From contig OY294046.1 in assembly GCA_958510825.1 (NCBI GenBank), positions 8,506,049 through 8,570,048 of the forward strand: a stretch of DNA of 64,000 nt, read 5' to 3'. This DNA comes from Brachypterus glaber (lineage: Eukaryota; Arthropoda; Insecta; Coleoptera; Kateretidae). How positions within the stretch are numbered: position 1 is the stretch's first letter; each line of letters begins with the position of its first letter. The position numbers and the translations under genes were made by a program. Below the pieces are notes generated by a model. That model made no database searches. It saw only the letters and a program-made list of their open reading frames with translations, and was not told where the DNA came from. This document shows, one piece after another, positions 31,157 to 44,944 of the stretch.

Positions 31157-33003
31157 AGCTCGCAAAGAAAAAAGTAGATATTTTTGTAAAATTCTGCAAA
31201 AGAATGTTACATAACCTTAAAATAATTTTTGGCATACGTCAAAACAAAAATAAGAAAATCAGTGCGCATGCGCTGGATTTTTCTCATTACTGCGGTGAGT
31301 GAATCGTAAAATAAAACTCCCTGGCGTTTTTTAGGCTTCCCTCGAATTTCCAGAATAAAAAAAAAACAGAAAATATTTTTTTTTCAGAATCAAGATTAGC
31401 TTTCAGATAAAAGATTGGCTTGTATTAGTAAAATGTTTTTACCTGTATCAGGTTCTAGTTATAATTGTATACCGGGTGTTTCACGAAGGTGGTTCAAAAA
31501 ACGGCACTTCCGGTTTCACCGGAAATGAATCGAACTTTCGATTTTTAAATGAAATACCCTGTATATTTTTACATATTTTGATTCAGAAATCAATTCTGAG
31601 AACAAGAATGTGTTACTTGTCAAATATTGACATGTCATGTAATTTTTTAGTTAAATCTTCAATTTAAATCTTTTGTGTTTTAATGCCAAGTTCTTCCAAA
31701 TAAACTATTCATGTGTGGTATCAAAATGTTCGCAAGAAAATTACGAAAAAAGTTCGATTCATTTCCGGCGAAACCTGAAGTGCCAAAAAATTTCTAACCA
31801 TGTCAAAAAATCTTAAATTATAAATAATACAGCTTTTGCAAATTTTAATATCCTACCTAAAAAAATAAAAAAGTTAAGGAGGGTGAACCACCTTCCTGAA
31901 ACACTCGGTATATAAGCTTTCTATTGTTTATAAACAATAAAAAATTGGTGGCACCCGAGAAAACCTAAAGTTTTTGCATCGGCAGCAAATGTTAATCAAG
32001 TAGTCCAGTAAAATTAATCGATTTTTATTTGTTTGAATTCTTCTACATTTTTTACATGACCTTCTTGGTAAATCAGGATATTTTGTAATTAATTTTCTAC
32101 AGGTTCTACTAATTATTTTATCATTTTCACCAAAAATAGCAAATAAATCCAAAATAATATATTCCTAGCCTCTGCCATTATTTTACACTAATTTATCAGG
32201 ATAATTACGAAATTACATTTAAACAAATAAAAAGGAAATTTTATTTACCGGCCTACTTGATCAAATACAACTTTAAAAATTTACAGAAATACGTCTTTTT
32301 TCACAATACTTTGCAAATAGCTCGAAAACGGTTAATTTTAGGTAGAGGGTATCCTATATTCATTTTAAAGTAAATTTAATTCTCTATTTAACTAAATAAA
32401 AAAAGTATAGTCATTAAAAAAAAATAAGTTATGGCTATGTTAAATTTGTTAGATTTGACCTGCTTTCTGAGACACCCTGTATAAATTTTGGGTTCTGTTT
32501 CGGCAATTAATTTTTTTAGGGGTGCTTGAATTTGCTTATTTTTAGCTAAAAACTTGAATAACTCAAAAACTACTGGAGATAGACATAAAGTGTTGCACAT
32601 CAAAATAAAGCAAATTTAATGCAGATTTTAAAAATAAAAATTTAGATTTTTTTAAAATTTTTTTTTCGTTTTTCGCAAAAATAAAATTTATTAAAAAAAA
32701 AATTAAAAAATTAAGTTTTGTTGAAAACTTAAAAAAAAATCCAAAAAAAGTTTCTTTTTACGTAAAACGAAAAATAAATAGAAAAAAATATGTTTTTAAA
32801 AAAAATTGTTGTTACCCCATTTTACACTCTTATCTCAATCTGATTTTCCCTTGGGGAAAGTAAAAGTACTTTGTTTTTACAACAACAAACAATAACTGGT
32901 GCCAACAAAAGAACACTTTCTCCTTTTTTTTAATTTTTTTCCCAGCGGGAAATGTAAAACAAAACTAAAGAATTAAAAAGTAAAAAATAAAAAGAAATAG
33001 TAC
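31157..33003. other. Right flank of the element, probable cyclin K intron
   Basis: No gene recognised. The stretch is AT-rich and holds an inverted-repeat element at 31469-31911 and a repeat block containing 'gacaccctgtataa' near 32470. The next cyclin K exon was looked for on - and not found. Confidence 0.5.
31469..31911. mobile_element. MITE with GGGTGTTTC ends
   Basis: Terminal inverted repeats ACCGGGTGTTTCACGAAGGT and its counterpart ending ...CTGAAACACTCGGT, about 26 bp each, with TAT/TATA at both borders. A second inner pair (TTCCGGTTTCACCGG against CCGGCGAAACCTGAAG) adds a foldback. No ORF. Confidence 0.65.
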
Positions 33004-36000
33004 CTCCTCTTTAGGATCATTTCCGAAAGTGGCGAATTTCTGCTCAGTCAGCAGACTTTTGGCCGTTTTGATGATGTCCTTGCACTTTTTTGGTGTCTCC
33101 TCCACTTTGCCGGCAAGAAACAGACAGCAACAGGCAGTCACATACCTGGTGAAGATTATATTAAGTATTAAAAAAAATCTTACGAGATTTTCGAGATTTT
33201 TAAAAGACTTCCGAAAATTTGTAAACACTTCTCATAGTGGTTCGACCCTCAAAACGATAAAAAAAAATGTTTTTAATCCCCTTATCTCACCCCGATTTTT
33301 ATTAAAAACAAACCAGTCAAAAACTTTGGATAAGGAACTTATGGTTCAAATTTATCCCAAAGCGTTCACGAGTTATCGCGGTCACTAATTTTTCAGAACA
33401 GATAGATCGACAGAAAGATTTTTTTGGCGAAAATCATTTTCCATAATTCAAAAGGTCGAAAAACGTAAAAAAGCAATATATTTACATATATTTTTTTTAC
33501 TTTCCCAGGAGAAAGTAATTTAACAGTTTTATTACACAACGTACCTGGGAAACTGCTTGAACGAGTGGAACATGTAAAAGCGGTGGAAGTAGACAACTCC
33601 GGTGGCGGCAGTGTTACACCCCAGGTCCATTTTGGACCCGGTGTCGATGATGAATCTGGCGCCTGAAAAAATAAAAATACTGCTACCAACAAAACCATGA
33701 AGCTGAAGTTTGCAACGATTTACTGCAACGAAAATTCAAATAGTATATTAAAGTACTAGTTTCATGACATAAGTTTTTAGCGCACGAGTACAAGTTTAGA
33801 AAACAAGCCGCTTGCGGCAAGTTTTCTAAAGTACTAGTGCGCTAAAAACGTGTTATGGAATAAGTACTTTAATATACAATTTGATTTTTCGATGCAAAAA
33901 ACGTTGCAAACTTCAGCTTCATACAAAACCTATGATACCGAATTTATTATAATTTTTTTTATTAAAAATCTTTTCATTTCTCAGGTTTGACCTTAAATTC
34001 TTGATGATAAAAATCAATATTTTTAAAACTTGGAATTTAATATAAAAAATTCAAAATTTGGATGAATTAGGTAAATGCCATTTTTTTATTTAATATGGAC
34101 CATATAATTACTTTTTCCGTTAATTTCATGATGATAACCATCAATAATGTCAAAACATGGAACTTTATATAGCACATTTCACTTGCTTGATCAAGAAGGA
34201 TATTTTGTCACCTTGACTGATACAGCTCGTCAAACGTAGGAAGAGTTTTTAAATATAGACACGCCCCCCAAACCAAAAAAAAAACAATCAAAAAAAATAT
34301 AATTATTTTCCAGATAAGTGCGGAATGTTTCACTTTTCTACACGCGACTGCATTTGACTGAATAATGTCAAGCAGTCAAGTGCAGAAAATTAACTTTCTG
34401 AAAGTGTTAAAAACTATATTTTTTTCTACATGTGGAAAGTAACATGCATACAACAATAATCATTTAAAACTATAAAAAAACATTTTTGTTTATTTAAAAA
34501 AATTACAGTTCTTTTTTACTATCAAAGTTTTCAATGCTCAAACTAAAATACTTTTGCGCACTTTTCACACTAGTATGGAAAAGTATATTTTTTCACACGC
34601 ATGACATTGGTTCGTCGGCTGCCCGACGGCCAACCTACCGCTGACGGAAATTACGTTGGCTGAATGTTGGCCGTCGGGCGGCCAACGAACCAATGTTTGT
34701 AGGGATATTATAAAATCAATGTGAATTATTTTATGTTAGCTTGATATTAAAATTTTTGTAGTAAATTATATCAAAATTTTTATGTTTTTTTTTTATGAAA
34801 AAAGCAAACTTTTTTGTAATTATAAGACACCATATGGCATTGATGGGCACAAAATGGTTAAGGACACACACACATCACATCACATATACTCGGCGCATTA
34901 TCTATCTGAGTAACAAATTGGATCAAGGAAGCTATGATTAGTGGTTTAAAAATGACTTTTAGTAATATTTTTGTAGCCCATTGTGCTTTTGATAATTTTT
35001 AACATTTAGGTTAAATTAACTGTCATTTTACGTCTTACAAATAATAACAAAATCTGTTTAAAAAGTAAAACTTTGTTCAAAATTATAATAAAAGTAAGTT
35101 TTTATTCATAAAGTGCTATTATAAACTTAAATTTAACATTACCTGAATAAAATTACGGACCAGTATTATTTTAACCAAAAAATTCTCTTCTATAGTGTTT
35201 ACTTCAAAAATTTATAGAGCACTGCATTATATTATTTAATTTAAACAAAATGTTTATAGATTGATGCTTTGGTTTTCTTTTTATGCACTTTTCTTGTTAT
35301 TAATTCTTGCTAAAGCAAATTATTTGGATTTTTTTATAAATGTCAAAATAATGTCTTGATTGACAATAAATTTTAAACAAGATGAAAACCTTACATAAGG
35401 AACTAAATATATTCTGCCAAGCAAATAACAAGAAACGAATGACCATCAACTCAGATAGATAATGCGTGGAGTTTAAGTCCTTATTTTTAGTTACAATATT
35501 TTTTAATAAAAATAACTGGTTTTTAATGGATAAAACAATGGGCAATTTACTCAGGAAGTAGGTGTACTTTTTTGCCAAAGTACTTCTGAAATACTGGAAA
35601 TACTTGGAAGTACATGAAAGTACTTTGAAATATATGAAAGTACTTGAAATAAATTTAGACGAGAATTTAGAGTACTTGGGTACTTCCAGAAATTGAAAGT
35701 AAGTGTAATTTTTTTGATGTGTATCATCCCTTGGGTAAAAGCCAGTAAAAAAACGTGTTTTTTTAGTCTAAAAAACCCTCAAAAAAAAAACAGGATTTTG
35801 CACTCCATGTCCCTTGCAGTATGGGAATCTGGTTGAAGCTAAGACAGGTCCAGACTACTCATGGGCGGATTTAGGGGAGGGGCCATGCTCCCCCCCCCCC
35901 AGTGAGATATATTAGCATAGAAATACCTTCCAAATTATATTTTTGGTGAAAGCGCAAGTTTTTTCCTTACGGATGGCCTCCTCCCTTAAAATGAAATAAA

Positions 36001-36373
36001 TCCGCCCCTGAGACCACTGAACTAGCTAGAACAGCTATCCAAAACCCAAATTAAAGATAATTTATGATTTATTAGCACAAAAGTGAAAGAATTTGTGATT
36101 ATTATAGAAATAGAAAAACAAACCAAGTAAACGATTGCTCAGAAATATGTAAAATAACTACTGGAATAACTACAAAATCCAGCTGTTAAATAGAATAAAA
36201 TCACAAATATTATAAAATTAAGACTCCTTAAATGCTTTTATGCGATATATGTTAAAATTTTAAATTCCTAACTTACCCTCTTTGCGATATCGCATTTCTG
36301 TATTGTAATCGATGCCATCTAAAGATGACGGGGTGTTTTTTAACTCCCTCTTGTCGTAATACCATCCTGGCAT
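33004..36373 (-). CDS. CycK: Cyclin K, first three coding exons (partial)
   Basis: Exons 36373-36277, 33662-33545 and 33145-33004 join in phase to 119 codons. The protein starts [20 protein letters not shown] and reads into the first cyclin box: [15 protein letters not shown], then [20 protein letters not shown] and FGNDPKEE. This is the cyclin K pattern; the protein pairs with CDK12/CDK13 to phosphorylate RNA polymerase II. The donor after DPKEE (GTACTA) is phase 0. The rest of the cyclin box and the C-terminal region should follow toward lower coordinates but are absent before the Polinton-type element and between it and the assembly gap. The start codon is 2.7 kb from the divergent NSA2 gene. 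Confidence 0.92.
33739..33883. mobile_element. Foldback MITE, family 3, in cyclin K intron 1
   Basis: Inverted arms (gtatattaaagtactagtttca... and ...aagtactttaatatac) with the same GCCGCTTGCGGC centre as the copies at 6760 and 45845. Confidence 0.65.
34605..34702. repeat. GC-rich palindrome
   Basis: ATTGGTTCGTCGGCTGCCCG and its complement ...CGGGCGGCCAACGAACCAAT enclose a shorter GGCCAAC repeat. Its GC content contrasts with the surroundings, so it is probably a transposon core. Confidence 0.55.
35571..35705. repeat. Degenerate AAGTACTTGAAAT minisatellite
   Basis: Roughly ten imperfect repeats of a 10-14 base unit built on GTACTT/AAGTAC in cyclin K intron 1. Confidence 0.55.
35860..36010. 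mobile_element. hAT-like MITE, inverted copy
   Basis: The same element as 10908-11059 in the other orientation, with ends CATGGGCGGATTTAG and AAATCCGCCCCTG. Flanking octamers AGACTACT and AGACCACT agree at seven of eight positions, in line with an aged 8-bp duplication. Confidence 0.75.
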
Positions 36374-37380
36374 TTTATTAAAATTGTCAATATATTTGTT
36401 AATGATTTAACACCACAGAACACACTGTCTCATAACAAATTTTGCACTGTTTGCAAAAATATAACCTAACAACAACTGTCAATTTAGGTGTTAAACCGTT
36501 TCAAGTGTTACCAACAAAAACGAAATTTGCAACCACTTTTAAAATATTATTCATAGATTTAAATCCTAATCAAAACGATCAGTAACTTAATAAAAGTATT
36601 CTTATGAATCTTAAAGGTTAATTTAAGCAATTAAATTAATAAATTAATACATAATTTAATAATAACATTTCATGGTATTAAACAATTTTAGGTTGGCGGT
36701 ACGTTTTTGAAAACTATGCTCCAGTAGCACCAACTGAAATTTATAGGTTAAAAAAAGGTCCCTAAGCTAAACACTATTTAAACATAGGTTTTGCTCAAGA
36801 CGTTTACAGAAACATTTATTGAACAATATTTTACCTAATTTATTAGCGAAATGCCAATAAATATATAATTTAAAATAGTTTTTTGATTTTCATTGGAATA
36901 AAAGTATGTTGGTAGCTCTGTTTTAAACGGACATAGTGATTTTCTGTCTCTGTCACTTCCTGTCAAAAAAATATCTTTCTTTTAGAACGTGTGCATGGTG
37001 GAGCAGAAGGTGTGTACAAGTTTTTTATATTTTTTCAACAGTTTAAGTATTATTTTAATGGTTAGTTAAGTTTGAATCTTATTTCATAATTACCTGGCAA
37101 TATTTCTGCAAAATATTTTCTCCGGAATGTTTATTTTTTCGCTAAATTTCGAGTTTTTAGTTTGGCCTCGCGGAAACCACGAGGCCAGGACTTGTGTGAT
37201 ATGGCTTCTATTATTGCTATTTAATTTATTTAAGATTTTATTATTTTGCTACAATAGTTTTAGACTAAAAAAGTGGCCGACTAGCCATATGCAAGATCTG
37301 CGAAAAACACATAACCCCACTGCCGAGTCCAACCATGGAATAAATCTGTTTTGCCCAATCCAGGCCCTCTATTTTCTTAT

Positions 37381-37691
37381 TTTTGTAGTTTTTGGGTCAG
37401 GTTATGGGCCTCTAATCCACAGTTACTGTAGGTATATGTGGGGTTCCTATTTTCGTTTTGGGCATGCATGTCTTCTGCCCCCTTGTTAACAAAATATCCT
37501 AATTTGCAATAATTTATTTCAATTGTATTAGGTATTTTTTTAGTTTTTGGGTCAGGTTATGGGCCTCTAATCCACAGGTACTGTAGGTATATGTGGGGTT
37601 CCTATTTTCATTTTGGGCATGCATGTGTTCTGCCCCCTTGTTAACAAAATATCCTAATTTGCAATAATTTATTTCAATTGTATTAGGTATA
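37381..37691. repeat. Two-copy tandem repeat of 155 bp
   Basis: The block containing TTTTGGGTCAGGTTATGGGC and GGGGTTCCTATTTTC is present twice, head to tail, with few differences. The 120-aa frame at 37127-37489 is a by-product and not a gene. Confidence 0.8.
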
Positions 37692-37750
37692 ACATATTTT
37701 ATGTTATTGTTCAGAAGAGTATAATGGTGGTTAAGAAAGTACCTACACTA

Positions 37751-37940
37751 TGGTCTGTTTCATCAAGCAAGATAGTAAATTAAAAATCGCACAGTGAATA
37801 TTTTCAAAACAGATTCGAATATTGGATGTGCAAATATACTGCATAGTTTATTTTATAAAACATAACTATATTCTATGCACAAACATATACTATTCAAACC
37901 TGTTGTAAAAATATTTACTGTGCGATTTTTAATTTACTAT
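37751..37940. mobile_element. MITE family 1, truncated copy
   Basis: Starts TA-TGGTCTGTTTCATCAAGCAAG like the other copies but lacks the last 20 or so bases of the right inverted end. Confidence 0.75.
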
Positions 37941-38509
37941 AGTACCCTGTTTTTTAACGCATGGTTAAATTTTTGGTTTAGTTCACATTTTATTGGTGTT
38001 AAAATAATTGTTATTGTATTTTGATTGGTGTTAAAAAACATTAGCTATGCAATGAAAAATAGCCCTTAGAGAGAAAATGTGTACATAATGTCTGCTACAT
38101 TTTTGTAGAATGTCTAAATTTTTGTGAATAGTAATCTTTTCGATTTTTCTTATGCAATTCACAAAGCAGAATTTTGAAATTTTCTAGAGCAACAGGGCCA
38201 GTGTGAGGCAGGGACCCTACTTCATTTGGCATTTTTTAGATATCGAGTTTGTTTTTCTTGCTTCGTGTAAAATTATTTTTTAAGGTCGAAGTTAATGCTC
38301 TAAATGGTTTTAGCAGTTCAGTTAATAGTAATAATAAATAACCTTTTTTGGTTTTATACATATAGTTTAGTTAAGTGTTTATTTTATATGTTCAAAATGC
38401 CCCTAGGGATGTGGAAAATGTCATTATTATTTTATTTTTTTCTTTATTTTAATAATTATTTACAATACTATTTATAACCTAAGTACCTAAACTAATTTAG
38501 AGCTAAGGG

Positions 38510-38650
38510 AATGTTCAAGTATTACGTAACGCTCCTAGGTGGGGGTTATTTTGGAGTGTTACGCCCATGTTAATGGTATATGAAAATAGCGTTACAGGGT
38601 GGGGGTGTGGGTCCAAAATGATCAAAATATGTGTTACATAATACTAAATA
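38510..38650. mobile_element. Foldback repeat, family 6
   Basis: TTCAAGTATTACGTAACGCTC and a partly inverted 'gtgttacataatac' end, with an internal GTTACGCCCATGTTAATGG block shared with 17183-17329. Confidence 0.6.
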
Positions 38651-39069
38651 ATACAGTATTATTTATTTCATTATCAAAAAATTCAGTTAATGTATAATAG
38701 GCTTTATTAACTAGATTTTGTTTTAAATCTTTTTTAATCTTTTTGTTTTAACCTTTAACTGCTATTAAAAACCAAGTGGTTAAACCAACCTGACAATTTT
38801 TTAACGGTTTCAAAGTTTTTCCAGTCAAAACCGCTGTTTTGTTGGGTTTATAGACCTGACTGTGCAAAGAATCTTTGTTGCTCAACCTAAATGCAAGTCA
38901 AGTACAATTTTTGGTTATTTTAGGCTTAGTACTATAGTAATCTAATCTAATTAGAAGGTTAGTAGTTTGACAGGAAGGGACCCTACTAATTAGTACCTAT
39001 CTGTATATCGTGATGTGAAAAAATCTTAAATCCTCTTATGAATATGACTACTGCAGTCTTAAAGGGGGC

Positions 39070-39087
39070 TTTTATTTCCTTCTAAAG
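39070..39087 (+). promoter_or_regulatory. Pyrimidine-rich NSA2 exon 1 end (TOP-like)
   Basis: TTTTATTTCCTTCTAAAG lies directly before the GTAAGT donor at 39088. Pyrimidine-rich 5' ends are common in mRNAs of ribosome-related genes. The transcription start itself is not known. Confidence 0.35.
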
Positions 39088-39215
39088 GTAAGTAGTTATA
39101 ATTTTTCATTTACTAGCGGATATAGTCATATTCATTCAGAGAAAACCACCTGTAGAATATGATTATTCCGATAAAAGTTAAAACTATTCTATTTTTCCTT
39201 GTTACAGCAGCCACA

Positions 39216-39995
39216 ATGCCACAAAACGAGTATATAGAGCGCCACAGGAAGTTGTATGGTAGAAGGCTAGATTATGAAGAAAGAAAGCGCAAGAGGGAGG
39301 CTCGTGAGCCTCACAAGAGGTCACAAACTGCCAGATCTCTTCGCGGTATCAAAGCCAAGATATTCAACAAAGAAAGAAGAAATGAAAAAATACAGATGAA
39401 GAAGAAAATCAAAGCACATGAAGAGAAGAAGGTAAAGAAAACAACAGAAAAGGTAGCGGAAGGAGCTTTACCTGTTTACTTGCTTGATCGTGATGTGCAA
39501 TCTAGAGCTAAAGTTTTGTCGAACATGATAAAACAGAAGAGGAAAGAAAAAGCGGGAAAATGGGACGTCCCTATCCCGAAAGTTCGTGCCCAAGCCGACG
39601 CAGAAGTAATGAAAGTCGTAAAATCGGGAAAAACGAAAAGAAAAGCCTGGAAAAGAATGGTAACTAAAGTAACATTTGTAGGAGAAGGGTTCACTCGTAA
39701 ACCACCGAAGTTTGAAAGATTCATCAGGCCAATGGCCTTAAGATTTAAAAAGGCGCACGTGACACACCCGGAGTTGAAAGCGACATTTTGTCTGCCTATC
39801 ATCGGGGTCAAAAAGAACCCCAGTTCAGCTATGTTCACCAGCCTGGGTGTGATCACAAAAGGTACAGTAATCGAAGTAAATATTAGTGAGCTGGGTTTGG
39901 TGACGCAGGCTGGTAAGGTAGTGTGGGGTAAATATGCCCAGGTGACGAACAATCCAGAGAATGACGGATGCATCAATGCTGTACTTTTAGTTTAA
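39216..39995 (+). CDS. NSA2: NSA2 homologue, copy 2
   Basis: Identical 259-residue protein to copy 1. Here the end of the untranslated first exon (to 39087) and the whole 120-bp intron (39088-39207) are visible. The polyadenylation signal is at 40022-40027. Confidence 0.96.
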   Translation: MPQNEYIERHRKLYGRRLDYEERKRKREAREPHKRSQTARSLRGIKAKIFNKERRNEKIQMKKKIKAHEEKKVKKTTEKVAEGALPVYLLDRDVQSRAKVLSNMIKQKRKEKAGKWDVPIPKVRAQADAEVMKVVKSGKTKRKAWKRMVTKVTFVGEGFTRKPPKFERFIRPMALRFKKAHVTHPELKATFCLPIIGVKKNPSSAMFTSLGVITKGTVIEVNISELGLVTQAGKVVWGKYAQVTNNPENDGCINAVLLV

Positions 39996-40027
39996 GTAAA
40001 TTTTTCTTTCTGTGTATATTTAATAAA

Positions 40028-41775
40028 TGATTTTTTTTTTATGTAACTTGTTTTGTATTTTCAATCGGAAACACTATTACCTAAAGGTACATTTATTCAG
40101 CTTTATTTTAATTTTTAAGGATTCACCAATTCGATACCCCCAAGCAACAAAGCCGTAACTCAAATATTGTCATTTTTCACGACAGCTAAATTTCTAAAAT
40201 ATTTTTTATATTTGAGGGTGCGCAAATGATTGAAGTGGAAAAGATAGCCACGTGATACATCATTTGAAAGCTTATAAAATTCTCTATTTAACTATTAATT
40301 TTTTATTTATTGGTGGTTTCTGATAATATTCAAGCTTAGAATTTCTTACTAGTGTTTTTATGTAAACTTTTGGTTAAGATGGCCTGTATAGAAGACTGAG
40401 TAGTACCACCATGTGTATCTTTTTTCAAGGCGTTTACCTATATAGGTATGAGTATAACTCAAAATGGGCCTAACTTGAGTTACATCCTTGTTGGATGGTA
40501 GTGTCAAATTCTGTTACTTGTAACATTTAGGTGTTATTAATTGTAATCAAAATTGATATTATTTTTATCATGTCGTTTTCTAAGGAATTTTCCAGTGAGA
40601 TTTGAAAAACGATTTATAGCTTAAACTGCGTTTGTTATTGGTAGATCCACCTTAAAAATTTAGTTTGGAAGAAAACCTGGCCCCAGGATGCACGCATGAA
40701 ATTAAACTGAATAAATTCATCTTAATTTAAGGCCCTTAGAGTTGTAAAAACCCGTTTATCCAACACCTTCACAGAAACACTTGTTTTGAGCACTATTTTA
40801 AATGTCAAAAGTGAGTTTCACCCACTCTTTTACGTACAGCTTTTGATCTCACCCAAAATTAGTTACATGCCCTATTAATTATTATAACTATTCTATATAT
40901 AGAAGCACGTTAACTAAACCATAAAAATTAAAGAAAAGCCCAAATTATTCTTTAGTTTTTGAATAAAATACTGTTTTTATTAAGAATTCTGTCATCACCG
41001 CGTACATTTTGACGTTTGTAAGAAATGTAAAACTAGCAATTGTTTTTTTTTAATAGGCATACTTAGGCCATGGCTACCTATTATTTTAGTATTAAGAAAA
41101 CTTAATCTTAATATTTTTGACATAATTTTTCGCAAAATTATAGATATTTATTTAAAAATAAAAGGTGTTGGATAAAATTAAATTCTCAACTCGTGTATTG
41201 AATTTATCCACTTAATATAATACACTAGTTAAGAAAATAACTATTTAAAGTTTTTTTTACAATAGTTTTAAAACAAAAAAACTGTTTTACGACTTTAGAG
41301 GTTCTTAAATTGGGGAGCGATTAAGCTCCAGCCAGAGGCTCGCATAACTAGGATAATACATAACATACGATGCCGATGCCGGCTTGATGTTTCGTCATGT
41401 ATCTTGTGGGCAGGCCTATAACGTTATGTTAGTCACGCATTAGACCCTTTGGATAGCGCCTTATCACGAATATGGTATAAAAAAAATCAAAATGGCAGGT
41501 CCAATATGGATGACATTTTCTCGATTTAAATTTGGCAGAAAAATATTAATCTTTAAACTTTTCCAGATGTTCTTAAAACACAACAAACCCACTTCTCGTC
41601 GCCGAGAAAATGGCTAGATATCCTCGACATGACTCAACGATGAATGAAACATCTGCACTCTATCGGATGTCGAAATTTCATTTTGAGAGTCATGACGCAC
41701 TTTTTGTATTGTGACTTGAGGACGAATGAAATTTATTTTTTTTGTTTTTCTTGCCTCTAGATTGGATAAAAATCA
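40028..41775. other. NSA2-RpS27A intergenic DNA, copy 2
   Basis: Same content as 943-2690: no gene seen, repeat debris, and an acceptor-like tract just before RpS27A. Confidence 0.5.
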
Positions 41776-41781
41776 TCCAAC

Positions 41782-43723
<1,942 letters not shown>

Positions 43724-44944
43724 ATATGTATATTTAACTTTTAAGTTTTATAATAATTAACTTCCTTGTTTATATATTGATCGAAATATAGTACGGGCGA
43801 GGATTTAAACAAATTTTTGTGGTTTTATTATACTATTCACAGCGCCTGCGCTAGAATCTTATTACAGGGCGCCCACCGAAAATTTTCAGATTTTTTTTAT
43901 GATTTTATGACAATTTTAGGCATTTTATGACAAAATATTTGGACAAAAAGGCGCAAATCTTTTATTTTTAATCCTTATTCTACAGCACTTATCTCTAGAC
44001 AAGGCCAGACCGAGCCAGTCAAAGCCCCGGGAAACTTTTTTCCAGGGCTCCCTATTTTTTCAAAATATAATTTAGTTACGGCACTTGTACAGGGGGCTGA
44101 AGTGACTCCCCTTCTAAAAAATGGTCGTCAGTTCTTCATTCAAAAGTTAGCGCTGCAGAGGAATTTTTTTACGAACTGACGTTTTTTTTATGTAATATTT
44201 ATTTTTTCTACGATCCTGAAAAAATATAAAGTTTCTTAATATTTTCTAGTTTTTATTACTTATTCAAAGTTTTGAGAAAAGCAAAGCATACAAAGCAAAA
44301 AATAACATACAGATTTATGTATGTTCAACAGGAAATATGATTTTCTTTTGCTTTTAGTTTTCTTGGTATTTAAATTTAAAATGCAATATATTATAGTACC
44401 TAGCTGTTTAATGTGTTGCCTATAACGCAAGCCTTTTGTGTAAATCATGGCAACATTGACAGTTTGCTAATTAAATTAGATTTCTTTAGATATGTTCCCA
44501 TAAAAAACAGTAAAATTGTACTGTTTTACGATTTCATAAGAAAAAGACCGCGTATTTTGATGTTTTTTATGAAATGTAAGGTAACTAAATCAAAATTTAA
44601 GTAATTTTTATAAAATCTAGACATAAAACATCCCAAGTTATACCTTGGTCAAACTAGTAAGGTCAAAAATAGAAATATTTGGATTGAAAAACATAAAAGG
44701 CTGTGATGAAAGGTGGAAAATAGCATATAAAACGAGGTGAGCTAAATTCGTAGAATCTACAACGTAAATTAAGGCAAACCTACATACGTGAAATTAGGCA
44801 AACCTACATACATAAATATCAAACTAGGGTGATATAGAAATATCAAACTTGTGTGATATAAGGCGTTTTCTGAAGAGTGTGCTAAATGTAATTTTTATAA
44901 GGGATCGTAGGAAAGAAACAATGTGGAGATTTTCTTTATTTTAT
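43724..44944. other. Convergent intergenic DNA, copy 2
   Basis: Equivalent to 4639-5859; no gene seen. Confidence 0.5.

Larger units (their letters stand above)
36374..39060. other. Divergent region between cyclin K and NSA2
   Basis: It must hold the promoters of both genes. Transposon debris fills 37381-37940 and 38510-38650. A short 'TTTTAG-AACGTGTGC-ATGGTGGAGCAGAAG-GTGTGT' pattern at about 36980-37015 resembles an acceptor, a five-codon exon and a donor, but no continuation was found. Confidence 0.45.

Noticed and set aside
36980..37020. Possible five-codon exon starting ATGGTGGAGCAGAAG
   Set aside because: Acceptor-like and donor-like sites flank it, but no following exon or product could be found.
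37127..37489. 120-aa frame between cyclin K and NSA2
   Set aside because: Runs into the 155-bp tandem repeat and resembles no protein.
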